A stretch of 64,000 nucleotides of DNA from Rhizobium sp. NXC24 (GCF_002944315.1 NZ_CP024311.1:2952501-3016500), one strand, 5' to 3'; positions 9,521-18,174 are shown, counted from the first letter of the stretch. The notes: a model not told the origin generated them from the letters alone. Translations and numbers: made by a program.

Positions 9521-9592
9521 CGAATTCCTCCAGTTCGATACGGCGAGGCGGCATTGAAGCCGTCCCGCCGCCATGAATTGCCGCCGATGGTT

Positions 9593-10861
9593 TTATTGAG
9601 CCGCCTGCACGTCGTCGTAGGCCTTCTTCAGGCGCGCGACGAACTGATCGGGCGTCGCCGAGCCATTCACCAGACCGGTGGTTGCCTGGATGAGAAGCTC
9701 GTAATAGCCAGGCACCGGCCAGTCCGGATAGAAGCCGAGGCCACCCTTGCTGGAAATCTGGTTGAAAAGCTCCACGTTGCGCTTGCCGACTTCATCGGTG
9801 ATGGCGGCCGGATCGGCGGCAATGGCGACACCGCCAAGATTTGCCTGCGCGTTCTGGTTTGTCTTGCTCAACACCAGATCGATGAACTCATAGGAAAGAT
9901 CCTTGTTCTTGGCGCTCTTCGGCACCATGAACATGCTGCCCGTGGAGCCGGTGCTGTATTTCGGCGTCGGGAAGATGAACTGGCTCCACTTGAAGTTCTT
10001 GATATTGGTCGCGAAATTGCCGTTGTTCCAGGTGCCGCTGACAAACATCGGCGATTTACCGGACGAGAACAGGTTATCGGCACCGCCGGTGCCCTTGAGA
10101 CCGGTCGAATCCTTGGAGATGTAACCCTTGCTGACCCAGTCGACGATCTTCTGAGCAGCAAACAGGAAGGGCTTGGTGTCGAGCGGCGCCTTGAGGCCCT
10201 GGTAGTTCTTGACCCAGGTGTCATCCGCCTGCGTCAGCGCCAGCGTGTAAAGCAGATGCTGCGCGTTGGAATCGACCGTGCCATAGGCGAGCGGCGTAAT
10301 GCCCTTCTTCTTGAAAGTATCGAGAGCGGCCTCGAACTCGTCCAGGGTGGTGGGCACCTTCACGCCATTGGCCTGGAACATGTCGATATTATAGAATACC
10401 GAGACGAATTCGGCGTAGGCAGGAATGCCGATCATCGGGCCGGAGCCATAGATGCCGTTCTCATCATATTTGCTGAGCTGCGTATTGGTTTCGTTGAGGA
10501 TCTTGTCCCAACCGCGCGACTTGAATTCATCGTCGAGCGGCGTCAGCAGCCCCTGCGAAGCGACGAGGCCGGCCGTGGCGTTACCCTTGTTATATTCGAG
10601 CACGTCCGGCGCCTGATCCGAATTAAGGATGAGGCTGCCAGCCTTCTGTAGCTGCTCGAAGGTCTTCTGTTCGAAATTGATAGTGATGTCGGGATGCTTG
10701 GCTTTCAGTTCGCCCAGCGCCTGCGTCCATGCCTTGGCCTGGGCAGTATCCGGCAGCTCGTACCACCAGACGTTAAATGTCTTGCCCTGGGCTTGCGCCA
10801 CACCGGCAGCCAACAGGAGCGACATGCCGGCGGTGAGCGCCAGCTTCGAAAACATGTTCAT
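9593..10861 (-). CDS. extracellular sugar-binding protein of an ABC importer
   Basis: Periplasmic family 1 solute-binding protein of 422 residues. A signal peptide (MNMFSKLALTAGMSLLLAAG, cleavage near AQA-QG) precedes FNVWWYELPDTAQ. Internal blocks YNIDMFQANGVKVPTTLDEF and GTWNNGNF resemble maltose/trehalose/alpha-glucoside binding proteins. Start at 10861 is set by GGAGGAG five bases upstream. The sugar is not known; a disaccharide or glycoside fits the neighbouring thuA, epimerase and Gfo/Idh genes. Confidence 0.92.
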   Translation of the reverse strand: MNMFSKLALTAGMSLLLAAGVAQAQGKTFNVWWYELPDTAQAKAWTQALGELKAKHPDITINFEQKTFEQLQKAGSLILNSDQAPDVLEYNKGNATAGLVASQGLLTPLDDEFKSRGWDKILNETNTQLSKYDENGIYGSGPMIGIPAYAEFVSVFYNIDMFQANGVKVPTTLDEFEAALDTFKKKGITPLAYGTVDSNAQHLLYTLALTQADDTWVKNYQGLKAPLDTKPFLFAAQKIVDWVSKGYISKDSTGLKGTGGADNLFSSGKSPMFVSGTWNNGNFATNIKNFKWSQFIFPTPKYSTGSTGSMFMVPKSAKNKDLSYEFIDLVLSKTNQNAQANLGGVAIAADPAAITDEVGKRNVELFNQISSKGGLGFYPDWPVPGYYELLIQATTGLVNGSATPDQFVARLKKAYDDVQAAQ

Positions 10862-11022
10862 ATATTCTCCTCCACTTCGCGAACCTGACGGTACCCGTCC
10901 GACGGCATGGCTCGCGATGCCTGTCGGCGCGTTCCTCTCGACTTTACGTCTGTCCGCCAACCTAGCCCGGCAAACAGTCTTCAGACCTCTCAACGCTCCT
11001 CCGTTTCGATGTCCGGGCCGGT

Positions 11023-11049
11023 CTGGAGCGTTACAAAGCGCCGCTCCAG
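11023..11049. other. intergenic hairpin between epimerase and sugar-binding protein genes
   Basis: A perfect 8-pair inverted repeat CTGGAGCG/CGCTCCAG with an 11-base loop. No T-run follows in the direction of transcription, so it is more likely an mRNA-stabilising or attenuating stem than a terminator. The rest of 10862-11107 shows no ORF. Confidence 0.4.
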
Positions 11050-11107
11050 CCCCTCGATTAACGCACAACTCTTTTCTTAAATCGATCCCGATCCAAACGG
11101 TCGCGTC

Positions 11108-12001
11108 CTATTCGACGAATTCGCCACCGCGACTCTTCTTCAGATAGTTCAGACCGTGGATCTGGCCAGTCATTTCCAGCGCATCGCGATAAACCGGATC
11201 ATGCCAGCCTTCGATGTCGATCGAACCGGACCAGCCGGCCAGGCGCAGCTCGGAGATGATGTCCGTCCAATTGCTGTCGCCAAAGCCCGGCGTGCGCATG
11301 AAGACGAACTTCTCCTTGCCGAAAATGCCGTGTTCGCGGATGACGTCCCAGCGGATCGTCGCATCCTTGCCATGGACGTGGAAGATCTTCTTTGCCCATT
11401 TACGGATCTGCGGCAGCGGCTCGATCAGATAGACCATCTGATGGCACGGCTCCCACTCCAGGCCGAGATTGTCGTCGGGCGTCTCGTTGAACATCAATTC
11501 CCAGGCATCGGGGTTATGCGCGATGTTCCAGTCGCCGGTGGCCCAGTTGCCATCCATGGCGCAATTTTCAAAGGCGATCTTGATGCCTTTGTCAGCGGCG
11601 CGCTTGGCAAGTTCGCTCCACACCTGCTTGTAGCGCGGCAGGCTGTCGGTGAGCGGCTTGTTGCGGATGCGGCCGGTAAAACCTGCAACGCAGGTGGCGC
11701 CGAAATGATGGGCGTTGTCGATGCAATCCTTCCAGCCCTGCAGCGTCTGCTGGTCGAGCTCGGTGCTTTCGAGCGGATTGCCGAACATGCCGATCGTCGA
11801 AATGGTGATGTCGCGGTCGCCGATGGCGGCGATGCAGCGTTTGCCGAGTTCCGCAAGGTTCTGGCCGTTGGTCGTCTGCCAGAAGAAGGGTTCAAAGCTT
11901 TCGAAGCCCAGATCGGCGATCTTGGCGATGCCCTTGGCGGCATCCTCGTTCGTCGCCCTGATCATCGTGCCGATGCGGATGGCCTTTGCCGGATTTGTCA
12001 T
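11108..12001 (-). CDS. sugar phosphate isomerase/epimerase (xylose isomerase-like TIM barrel)
   Basis: A 297-residue AP-endonuclease-2/xylose isomerase-fold protein. Metal-site blocks expected for the fold are visible: FENCAMDGNW, LGLEWEPCHQM, FHVHGKDA and SIDIEGWHD supply acidic and histidine ligands. Members near ThuB-like dehydrogenases often act on 3-keto-sugars or inosose; that role is inferred. The ATG at 12001 has AAGGACA upstream and lies 4 bases after the preceding Gfo/Idh gene, so the two are co-transcribed. Confidence 0.87.
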   Translation of the reverse strand: MTNPAKAIRIGTMIRATNEDAAKGIAKIADLGFESFEPFFWQTTNGQNLAELGKRCIAAIGDRDITISTIGMFGNPLESTELDQQTLQGWKDCIDNAHHFGATCVAGFTGRIRNKPLTDSLPRYKQVWSELAKRAADKGIKIAFENCAMDGNWATGDWNIAHNPDAWELMFNETPDDNLGLEWEPCHQMVYLIEPLPQIRKWAKKIFHVHGKDATIRWDVIREHGIFGKEKFVFMRTPGFGDSNWTDIISELRLAGWSGSIDIEGWHDPVYRDALEMTGQIHGLNYLKKSRGGEFVE

Positions 12002-12005
12002 GATG

Positions 12006-13049
12006 TCACTGTCCTTGTGCTGAAATATCGACGCGCCGGCCCGTCTGGGCGCTCTCGATCGCGCCGAGAACCATGGCGAGGCTGCGAATGTTGTCACTGC
12101 TTACGGTCTCGGGCGGCTTGCCGGTTTTGATCGCTTCGATGAAGGAGGCGATAACGCTGGCATGGCCATGCGTCTCTTCTTCATGCTTCGGGCCGAGAAC
12201 CTCGATCGGGGTGAAGCCATGCAACAGCCCCGGTTCGTTGCCGGCGACACTGGCTTCGAAATGCTCCTCGCCGTCCCAGGTCAGCATGCCCTTGCTGCCG
12301 GTGAGGCGCCATTGGCTCTCCCAGCTCGTACGCTTACCTTCGGCACACCAGGAGCCGCGATAGCTGAAGACGACATCGTCGGAAAAATCGAAGAGAGCAT
12401 GGGCCGATGCGCCATGCTTGTACCAGGACCCCACCGGGTTCTTTTCTACGCAGTAGACCGAGACAGGCACCTTGCCGGAAACGAAGCGGGCGGCATCGAA
12501 AGTATGGATCGCCATGTCGAGCAGCAGCACATTGTCCATCTCCTCACGAAACCCGCCGAAATGGGGGCCGAGGAAGAAATCGCAATGGACGCCCGTAAGT
12601 TCGCCGATCGCCCCCTCCTCCACAAAGCGTCGCATGCGGCGCACGCCGGAGATGAAGCGGCGGTTCTGGATGATGGCATGCACCCTGCCGGTCTCGGCGG
12701 CGAGATCGATAAGGGCGGCGCCCTCGGCGAGCGAGGTTGCCATCGGTTTTTCACTCAGGACATGGCAACCGGCCTTCAGGGCCGTCGATACGACACCGAA
12801 ACGGGCGGCGGGGATGACGACGTCGAACACCAGATCGGCCTTGGTCGCGGCGATAACCTCGGCAAGGTCCGAGCCGATGACGGCATGTTCAAGACCAAAT
12901 TCCTTCGCAAGACCTTCCGCCGTCGCCCGATTGAGGTCGACCAGGCCGACGATCTGAATGGATTCGGCAAGCGCCGGCGTCAAGGTGATGGCCCTGAGCC
13001 AGCCCTTGGACATAGCTCCGCACCCGCACAAAATGGCATTAAATTTCAC
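12006..13049 (-). CDS. Gfo/Idh/MocA-family oxidoreductase (second copy)
   Basis: A 347-residue NAD(P)-dependent dehydrogenase with Rossmann motif CGCGAMSKGW, the LSEKPMATSL active-site motif and the usual C-terminal beta-sheet domain. It starts with GTG at 13049 behind GGAGGACATC. It is first of an operon running into the epimerase and probably the ABC importer, and divergent from the LacI gene. With the epimerase it probably oxidises and rearranges an imported sugar. It differs in sequence from the ThuB-like gene at 3529, so it is not a simple duplicate. Confidence 0.88.
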   Translation of the reverse strand: MKFNAILCGCGAMSKGWLRAITLTPALAESIQIVGLVDLNRATAEGLAKEFGLEHAVIGSDLAEVIAATKADLVFDVVIPAARFGVVSTALKAGCHVLSEKPMATSLAEGAALIDLAAETGRVHAIIQNRRFISGVRRMRRFVEEGAIGELTGVHCDFFLGPHFGGFREEMDNVLLLDMAIHTFDAARFVSGKVPVSVYCVEKNPVGSWYKHGASAHALFDFSDDVVFSYRGSWCAEGKRTSWESQWRLTGSKGMLTWDGEEHFEASVAGNEPGLLHGFTPIEVLGPKHEEETHGHASVIASFIEAIKTGKPPETVSSDNIRSLAMVLGAIESAQTGRRVDISAQGQ

Positions 13050-13094
13050 GATGTCCTCCAGCGGGCGGTGCGTAACCCCTCATGACACGCGCTC

Positions 13095-13138
13095 CGTAAA
13101 CGTTTACGATACTATGCGAAAAGATTTTCCTGTGTCAA
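13095..13138 (-). promoter_or_regulatory. promoter and LacI-type operator of the Gfo/Idh-epimerase operon
   Basis: TTGACA (13138-13133), 18-base spacer, TAGTAT (13114-13109), immediately followed by the palindrome CGTAAACGTTTACG (13095-13108) at the expected start of transcription. It shares the AAACGTTT core with the 5513-5530 palindrome. Placement between divergent lacI-type and catabolic genes indicates repression and autoregulation. Confidence 0.78.
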
Positions 13139-13157
13139 TAGAGGAGGACTATGGAAA

Positions 13158-14228
13158 ATGGCGCATGGAGGAAGACCGCAGCCGATGAAGGGAATTCGTC
13201 AGCTTGCCGAGCATCTCGATATCTCGATCGGCACAGTATCACGCGCGTTGAACGGCAAGCCTGATGTCAACGAGGAGACCCGCAAGCGCGTACTCGCCGC
13301 CGCAGAACAGCTTGGCTATGTGGCGAACCAATCAGGGCGCAGCCTGCGGCAAGGCACGACGAACGTCATTGGGCTGATGATCCAATCCAGCAGGGAGACT
13401 GTTGAAAACAGCGATAATTTCTTTTTGACCGTAACAGGCGGGCTGCAGAGCGTATTGTCGCGCCACAAGCTCGATCTGATCATGTTGCCCTGTCCGCATG
13501 ACGAAGACCCCTATGAATATCTGAAGCGCATGGTGGCGAGACGCATCGCCGATGCGCTCATCATTTCGGAGACGCATCGCGTCGACAAGCGTTTCGACTT
13601 GCTCGCCAAGGCGAAGATCCCTTTCGTAGCACTCGGGCGCAGCCTTTCGGGCACGCAGCATCCATGGGCAGACCTCGATTTCGACGGCGTCGTCAACTGC
13701 GCAGTCGACCGGCTCGTGGCGCATGGACATCGCCGCATCGCCATCAGCGCCCCCGCTAGCGACATCAATCTCGGCTTCGTTTTCGTGGAAGGCTATCGCC
13801 GCGCGCTGGAGCGGCATCGCATCGCCTACGACCCGGCCTTGGTCATTCGCGCCAAATCGAGCGAACAGGGTGGGTATCAAGTCGCCGACGAGCTGTTGCG
13901 GCTCGAACAAAGGCCAACGGCCGTGATCCTGATCTACGAACTGATGGCTATCGGCCTCTATCGGCGCATGATGGAAGCCGGCATCATTCCGGGACGCGAT
14001 ATTGCCGTCGTCAGCTTCCGCGAGGCGCCGCGCGCCAAATTCCTGCAGCCGGCGCTGACCTGCTTTCGCACCTCACTGCACGACCTTGGCGTCGAACTGG
14101 CCGAAATCCTGCTTTCCGGCATGCCCGCCTACAGCCAGGAATATCCCAGGAAGACGCGCCAGACGATCTGGCCGCTCGAACTCATCCCCGGGGAAAGCGA
14201 CAGTTTCCATCTGATGGCGGCCGAATAA
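13158..14228 (+). CDS. LacI-family transcriptional repressor
   Basis: A 356-residue regulator: N-terminal LacI helix-turn-helix and hinge (IRQLAEHLDISIGTVSRALN, then GYVANQSGRSLRQG) and a periplasmic-binding-like sensor domain. Start at 13158 follows GAGGAGG by about 10 bases; 13185 (MKGIRQ) is an equally good domain start. It is divergent from the Gfo/Idh-epimerase operon over an operator it very likely binds. Palindromes with the same core upstream of thuA suggest one regulator for the whole sugar island. Inducer unknown. Confidence 0.9.
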   Translation: MAHGGRPQPMKGIRQLAEHLDISIGTVSRALNGKPDVNEETRKRVLAAAEQLGYVANQSGRSLRQGTTNVIGLMIQSSRETVENSDNFFLTVTGGLQSVLSRHKLDLIMLPCPHDEDPYEYLKRMVARRIADALIISETHRVDKRFDLLAKAKIPFVALGRSLSGTQHPWADLDFDGVVNCAVDRLVAHGHRRIAISAPASDINLGFVFVEGYRRALERHRIAYDPALVIRAKSSEQGGYQVADELLRLEQRPTAVILIYELMAIGLYRRMMEAGIIPGRDIAVVSFREAPRAKFLQPALTCFRTSLHDLGVELAEILLSGMPAYSQEYPRKTRQTIWPLELIPGESDSFHLMAAE

Positions 14229-14367
14229 CGCACGATCTCGGAAGATGCGGAGCAGCTTTTAAACAAGATCATGCCACCGCAGCGCCGAAACGCCGCATGC
14301 AGGCTATCGACAGTTGCAGCCAGCCTCACGAGTTGCCATGTAGAGCGCAGCGAATGGGGGCCGGCAT

Positions 14368-14757
14368 TTGAGCGAAGAGACCATCACACTTTACCAGGCA
14401 ATCGGCGGCGACCGGACCGTGCGGGCGCTGACGGCGCGCTTCTACGAACTAATGGATACGTTGCCGGAAGCAGCAAACTGCCGCGCCGTGCATCCGCCAA
14501 GCCTCGAAGGCTCCGAAGAAAAGCTCTACGAATATCTGACCGGCTATCTTGGCGGACCGCAGCTCTATATCGAAAAGCGCGGTCATCCGCGCCTGCGCAG
14601 CCGCCATTTCGTTGCCGCGATTGGGCCTAGCGAACGCGACGAATGGCTCCTCTGCTTCCGCCGCGCCATGGACGAAACCATCGAGAACGAGAAGCTTCGG
14701 GCCATCATCTGGGAGCCGATCGAGCGCCTCGCCTTTCATATGCAGAACCGGGAATGA
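14368..14757 (+). CDS. group II truncated hemoglobin
   Basis: A 129-residue small globin. GHPRLRSRH carries the proximal (F8) histidine near residue 80, followed by a conserved tryptophan in EWLLCFRRAM, both typical of trHb group II (GlbO/YjbI). Y26 and Y60 are candidates for distal-pocket tyrosines. Start is TTG at 14368 behind a G-rich site. These proteins bind oxygen or nitric oxide in the cytosol; role here is not known. The stop overlaps the next gene region. Confidence 0.87.
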   Translation: MSEETITLYQAIGGDRTVRALTARFYELMDTLPEAANCRAVHPPSLEGSEEKLYEYLTGYLGGPQLYIEKRGHPRLRSRHFVAAIGPSERDEWLLCFRRAMDETIENEKLRAIIWEPIERLAFHMQNRE

Positions 14758-14765
14758 GAAAAGAC

Positions 14766-15143
14766 ATGAGCTTCAGCGCCACAATCCGTCCGCTCACCCT
14801 GTTTGTCGCCGGCATTCTCGGCGGCGCCGGTGTCGCGCTTGCGGCGGCAGCATCCCATGGCGGCGATGCGCATTTTCTCGGCTCTGCCGCAACCATGTGC
14901 CTGGCCCATGCCCCTGCCCTGCTTGCCCTCTATGCCGGATACGATCGCATCCGCACCGCGCCGGTGGCGGCGGTGCTGCTTGGGTTGGGAACACTGATCT
15001 TTGCCGGCGATCTCATCAGCCGCCATTTCGGCGGTGACTCGCTTTTCCCATTGGCCGCACCAACAGGAGGGCTCGGCATGATAGCGGGTTGGGCTGTGGT
15101 GGCTCTGGGAGCGTTCTTTAAAAGAGCCGTGACGGAAGCTTGA
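14766..15143 (+). CDS. DUF423-family inner-membrane protein
   Basis: A 125-residue protein with about four hydrophobic segments. ILGGAGVALAAAASHGGD and the C-terminal PTGGLGMIAGWAVVALGAF match the DUF423 pattern (YgdD-like). Function of the family is not established. The ATG at 14766 has GAGAAAAG upstream; 14754, which overlaps the globin stop, is an alternative. Probably co-transcribed with the globin gene. Confidence 0.8.
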   Translation: MSFSATIRPLTLFVAGILGGAGVALAAAASHGGDAHFLGSAATMCLAHAPALLALYAGYDRIRTAPVAAVLLGLGTLIFAGDLISRHFGGDSLFPLAAPTGGLGMIAGWAVVALGAFFKRAVTEA

Positions 15144-15186
15144 AGAACCGCCGATTATCTCGCCTGACTGATATGTAGCGACGCCG

Positions 15187-15501
15187 TCAAACCCCGGCGA
15201 CCACATTGAATCCCTCGAAGCGAGGCGGTCCCCAATAGAGCGCCTTGTTATCTCCGGCGTTGCGGTGCGCCATGCGGAAATTCTCGGATTTGGTCCAGTT
15301 GAGGAAATCCTCTTCGGTGCGCCAGATCGTATGCGAGGAAAACAGCGTAAAGCCCTCTTCCACATTTGTGCCGCCGCGCAGCAGGCGGAATTCTACGAAA
15401 CCCGGGACCTCTTCCAACCGTGAATCGCGACCTTTCCAGACGGCTTCAAAAGCGCTCTCGGAACCGATGACGACCTTGAAGCGGTTCATCGCAATATACA
15501 T
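15187..15501 (-). CDS. heme-degrading monooxygenase, IsdG/HmuQ-like (ABM fold)
   Basis: A 104-residue antibiotic-biosynthesis-monooxygenase-fold protein. The IsdG catalytic triad is conserved at N6, W69 and H79 with the same Trp-His spacing as IsdG (10 residues). It opens the imported heme ring to release iron. It is the last of three same-strand genes behind a TGA-N9-TCA iron box and near tonB and hmuPSTUV, which supports heme catabolism. Bradyrhizobium HmuQ/HmuD are known members. Substrate is inferred from the residues and context. Confidence 0.87.
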   Translation of the reverse strand: MYIAMNRFKVVIGSESAFEAVWKGRDSRLEEVPGFVEFRLLRGGTNVEEGFTLFSSHTIWRTEEDFLNWTKSENFRMAHRNAGDNKALYWGPPRFEGFNVVAGV

Positions 15502-15519
15502 GGCTGGATCTCCCGACAG

Positions 15520-15798
15520 TCAGACCTTCTTGCGGCGCTCGGCAGTTTTGCCCGGCTGCTGTGTAAAGGCAATGACATTCGTGCCGTCGCGCGCAGAAAT
15601 GCCGAGCGGCGTCTCCGGTTCTTCGCCTGGAAGCCGCGTTTGCCAAAAGGGAAAAGCCGTCACGTTCGGAGCCTGCCGTCGCTCTTCGGCGCGGCGCATC
15701 AGCAGCTCGTAGAGTTCCGGCACCAAGCCGTCGCCCTTCTGCGAGGCCAGCCTGTGCAGGCCGATCATCATGAACCCGTCAGGGCCTTTGTCAGTCAT
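15520..15798 (-). CDS. conserved-looking hypothetical protein in the heme operon
   Basis: A 92-residue soluble protein with no signal peptide or membrane segment and no domain I recognise. The N-terminal half (GLHRLASQKGDGLVPELYE) looks helical; the C-terminus is basic. Its start overlaps the DUF2325 gene stop by 4 bases and it ends 18 bases before the heme monooxygenase, so all three are translationally linked. A partner role in heme handling is a guess. Confidence 0.65.
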   Translation of the reverse strand: MTDKGPDGFMMIGLHRLASQKGDGLVPELYELLMRRAEERRQAPNVTAFPFWQTRLPGEEPETPLGISARDGTNVIAFTQQPGKTAERRKKV

Positions 15799-16193
15799 CG
15801 GGAATTGTCTCGTTCGTTCATCGTCTGTAGCGCCCGCTCGAGGCTCGACTTGCTGCCGTTGCGCAAGGGTATGAAAGCCTTGCCGAATTTCTTGCAGCCG
15901 GTCTTCACCCGCAGGCAGGCATCGTGACTGATACAGTCGATCGGGCAGAAGACGCAGTCGACGGAGGGCAGCACGGTGTCGATGCGCGACACGGCCTCGC
16001 GCAAGCCGCCGTCGTGGTGGATCAGCTCAGCGCCAAAACTGCTGGCGATCTGACGAAGATGCGCCACCTGGCAATCCCGGCCGCCGACATAAAGGAAACT
16101 GCGCCCGTCGAGACTGGATCTTGCCGATACCTGCGCCGGCGTTTGCGCCTCGCTGCTATCGCGGCCAAAATCCTTTTTCCCCTTACGCGCCAT
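15795..16193 (-). CDS. DUF2325-domain protein with a cysteine-rich C-terminal motif
   Basis: A 132-residue soluble protein. The central part (FLYVGGRDCQVAHLRQIASS) fits DUF2325, a small Rossmann-like family of unknown function. It then carries CVFCPIDCISHDAC and a later GC, five closely spaced cysteines that could hold a metal or an Fe-S cluster. First gene of the operon ending in the heme monooxygenase; an iron box lies 94 bases upstream. A heme or iron sensor or chaperone is possible; not shown. Confidence 0.75.
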   Translation of the reverse strand: MARKGKKDFGRDSSEAQTPAQVSARSSLDGRSFLYVGGRDCQVAHLRQIASSFGAELIHHDGGLREAVSRIDTVLPSVDCVFCPIDCISHDACLRVKTGCKKFGKAFIPLRNGSKSSLERALQTMNERDNSR

Positions 16194-16286
16194 GCATCAC
16201 CCGTTTGCTGGTTGCTCTTGCGCGCTCGATTCCGGCGAGCGCAAGCGGACCATATTAAAGTTGATTTTTGCAGTAAAGTATAAAGT

Positions 16287-16301
16287 TGATAATTTATGTC
16301 A
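16287..16301. promoter_or_regulatory. candidate RirA iron-responsive (IRO) box
   Basis: TGATAATTTATGTCA is an exact TGA-N9-TCA, the consensus reported for the RirA-linked IRO motif of Rhizobium. It lies upstream of the DUF2325-heme monooxygenase operon and inside an AT-rich stretch suited to a promoter. The motif is short, so chance is possible. Confidence 0.5.
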
Positions 16302-16315
16302 TATTTTATTGCTGG

Positions 16316-17590
16316 CTATCGCCCTGTCACCTGAACCTCTTGCGTGAAGGACCAGCTAGGCTTGCCCCATTCCGGTGGCAGCGGCGGAAACGGCGCGGCG
16401 CGGCGAACACCATCGGTAACGGCTTCATCCAGTTCAGGAATGCCGGAACTCCGCGCTACGGAGAGGGAACTGAGCTCACCGCCCGAACCGATCGTCAGAC
16501 GCACACGAACCGTTATGCCCTTTTCGTATTTCGACGACAGGCGGACAGCGCGGCGAATGCGGGACTGCACTTTGCCTGGATAATTGGCAACGGCCGCACT
16601 GCCTGAGCCGCTGCGCTGGCCATCGGTTAGCGAATTGGTATTCGACTGCGCGGTTTCGGTGCCTTCTGCAGAACCCTTCTTCGAATCCTGCTCGCTCTCA
16701 CCGCCCGAGCCGGCCTTCTTTACGGCCTTCGGCACCGGCTTCTTGACGACGTCTTTCGGCTTCTCGACAGGCTTGGCTTGTTGAGCCGGTTTTTCGACCG
16801 GGGTCACCACTTCAGTGGGCGGTATGGCCGCTTGTGCAGTTTCCGTCGGCTGCACTTCAACCGGTTCCGCGGGTCGGACTTCGGTAGACTCAGCATCTGT
16901 CGGCTGGACAGATGCCGTCATCGGCTGAACCACTGTCGTCTCGGCCGGCGCCTGCGTCGCCAGCACCTCCGGCTCCGGGCTGACGACCGTTTCCGGGGAC
17001 ACCTGTTGCGACGGCTGTGCGGCCTCCATGGTTTGAGGCATCGGCTGAACAGCTTCCGTTTCTGCGGGCGTTACATCGGCTGGCTGCACCGTCTCCGGCT
17101 GCACGGCATCTGCCGTTATCTCTTCGGGCTGCGGGTCCTTGCTTTCCTCGCCTGCCGACATCTGGTCCATATCGGAGCTGCCGAGCATGATGACGCTGAC
17201 GGTATCGCCTGCCTCTTCCACAGCATCTTCGGGCGTTGCAACCATCGTCACCAACAAAGCGGCGACAATGGCAGCGTGAAAGAGGAAGGAGCCTACGCAG
17301 GCGAAGGTGACTGTTCTCTTACCCAGCGCGAGGACGCGATCCGGTCTCTCCGCCGACAGATCCATGCTGGGCGGCCCCGACGCATCCGCCACGGGCTCAC
17401 TCGGATGGGCAGGAAACGAACCAATCTGGGCAAAGCGGCTGTAATGAACAACCGCCTCGGCGGCCGGCGGGCTCGGCAGGCCGTCAAGGCCGGCTAGCTC
17501 GTGGCCGGGAAGCACACTCGGATTGTTGTCATTCATGTCACCGCCGGCGCGGCGACGCTCGATGGAAACCTTGACCGAGCGCGAGGCCAT
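16316..17590 (-). CDS. tonB: TonB energy-transducing protein
   Basis: A 424-residue inner-membrane protein. After a cytosolic N-terminus of about 90 residues, VTFACVGSFLFHAAIVAALLV is the anchor; a long Pro/Glu/Val-rich periplasmic spacer (many PAE, PTE, VQP repeats) follows, then a TonB C-terminal domain (VRVRLTIGSGGELSSLSV). It passes proton-motive energy to outer-membrane heme/siderophore receptors, none of which is in the window. The start at 17590 lies 4 bases after the upstream gene. The tonB-hmuPSTUV arrangement is known in Rhizobium leguminosarum. Confidence 0.9.
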   Translation of the reverse strand: MASRSVKVSIERRRAGGDMNDNNPSVLPGHELAGLDGLPSPPAAEAVVHYSRFAQIGSFPAHPSEPVADASGPPSMDLSAERPDRVLALGKRTVTFACVGSFLFHAAIVAALLVTMVATPEDAVEEAGDTVSVIMLGSSDMDQMSAGEESKDPQPEEITADAVQPETVQPADVTPAETEAVQPMPQTMEAAQPSQQVSPETVVSPEPEVLATQAPAETTVVQPMTASVQPTDAESTEVRPAEPVEVQPTETAQAAIPPTEVVTPVEKPAQQAKPVEKPKDVVKKPVPKAVKKAGSGGESEQDSKKGSAEGTETAQSNTNSLTDGQRSGSGSAAVANYPGKVQSRIRRAVRLSSKYEKGITVRVRLTIGSGGELSSLSVARSSGIPELDEAVTDGVRRAAPFPPLPPEWGKPSWSFTQEVQVTGR

Positions 17591-17594
17591 AGTC

Positions 17595-18041
17595 TCAGCC
17601 TTCGAAAGGAACGGAAAGCTGTGAACGCGTCGTGAGCGCGGCCTTACACTGCCCCGCCGCCGGACCATCGCACACCGGCGTATCGTTGATGATGATGCGG
17701 CTGACACTCTCGCACTTCACACCGGGCATATCAAATTGCCGCACCCGCTTCTTGCCGACCGGCAGGTCGCGAAAATCAAGAACGGTCACGCGGTCGACCG
17801 CATTCTTGTCGTTGAAGAAGGCAAGCTCGAAGGAGATCTTGCCGATCGGTGTTGCCAGATCGTTTTCCGCGACGAAGGTCATCATGCAGCCCTTCTGAGA
17901 CGGCACGAGCGCATTAAGTTCGACACTGAGCTTCGGCGCATTCGCCGAAGCCGCGGTCGCATCTTGCGCGAAGGCCGGGAGGCAGGAGGCAATGGTGAAC
18001 AGCCCGCCGGCAGCCAGCGCCAAAATCGTTTTCGTCGGCAT
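17595..18041 (-). CDS. secreted conserved hypothetical protein co-transcribed with tonB
   Basis: A 148-residue protein with a Sec signal (TKTILALAAGGLFTIASCLP, cleavage near AFA-QD). The mature part is a single domain with four cysteines (GCMMTF, VKCESV, PVCDG, GQCKA) that could form two disulfides in the periplasm. No family is recognised with confidence. GGAGAG precedes the ATG at 18041. It precedes tonB by 4 bases and is divergent from hmuP, so it is probably iron-regulated and may assist TonB or heme uptake. Confidence 0.75.
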   Translation of the reverse strand: MPTKTILALAAGGLFTIASCLPAFAQDATAASANAPKLSVELNALVPSQKGCMMTFVAENDLATPIGKISFELAFFNDKNAVDRVTVLDFRDLPVGKKRVRQFDMPGVKCESVSRIIINDTPVCDGPAAGQCKAALTTRSQLSVPFEG

Positions 18042-18140
18042 CGGCAATCTCTCCTGAATATCTGCTGGCGGACGCGAATCGAACATCGATGCTCCTGCGC
18101 GCATCGCCCAAAATTTAAACTTGACTCTTACAGTCTTCTA

Positions 18141-18174
18141 TTGCGTCTTTAGAAAACATTGAGTATGTGAGTCA
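18141..18174 (+). promoter_or_regulatory. hmu promoter with overlapping IRO box
   Basis: TTGCGT, 17 bases, TATGTG (18164-18169) forms a candidate promoter. TGAGTATGTGAGTCA (18160-18174) is an exact TGA-N9-TCA over the -10 box, and TGACTCTTACAGTCT (18122-18136) is a near match. TTTAGAA at 18149-18155 is also one half of an Irr-type ICE element. Confidence 0.5.

Noticed and set aside
9215..10651. 478-codon plus-strand ORF opposite the sugar permease and binding-protein genes
   Set aside because: It is antisense to well-supported ABC genes, is rich in Arg/His/Gly/Asp typical of high-GC shadow frames and has no domain.
16700..17200. repetitive Pro/Glu/Val-rich stretch read as a DNA repeat array
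   Set aside because: It encodes the periplasmic spacer of TonB, and the repeats are irregular at the DNA level.
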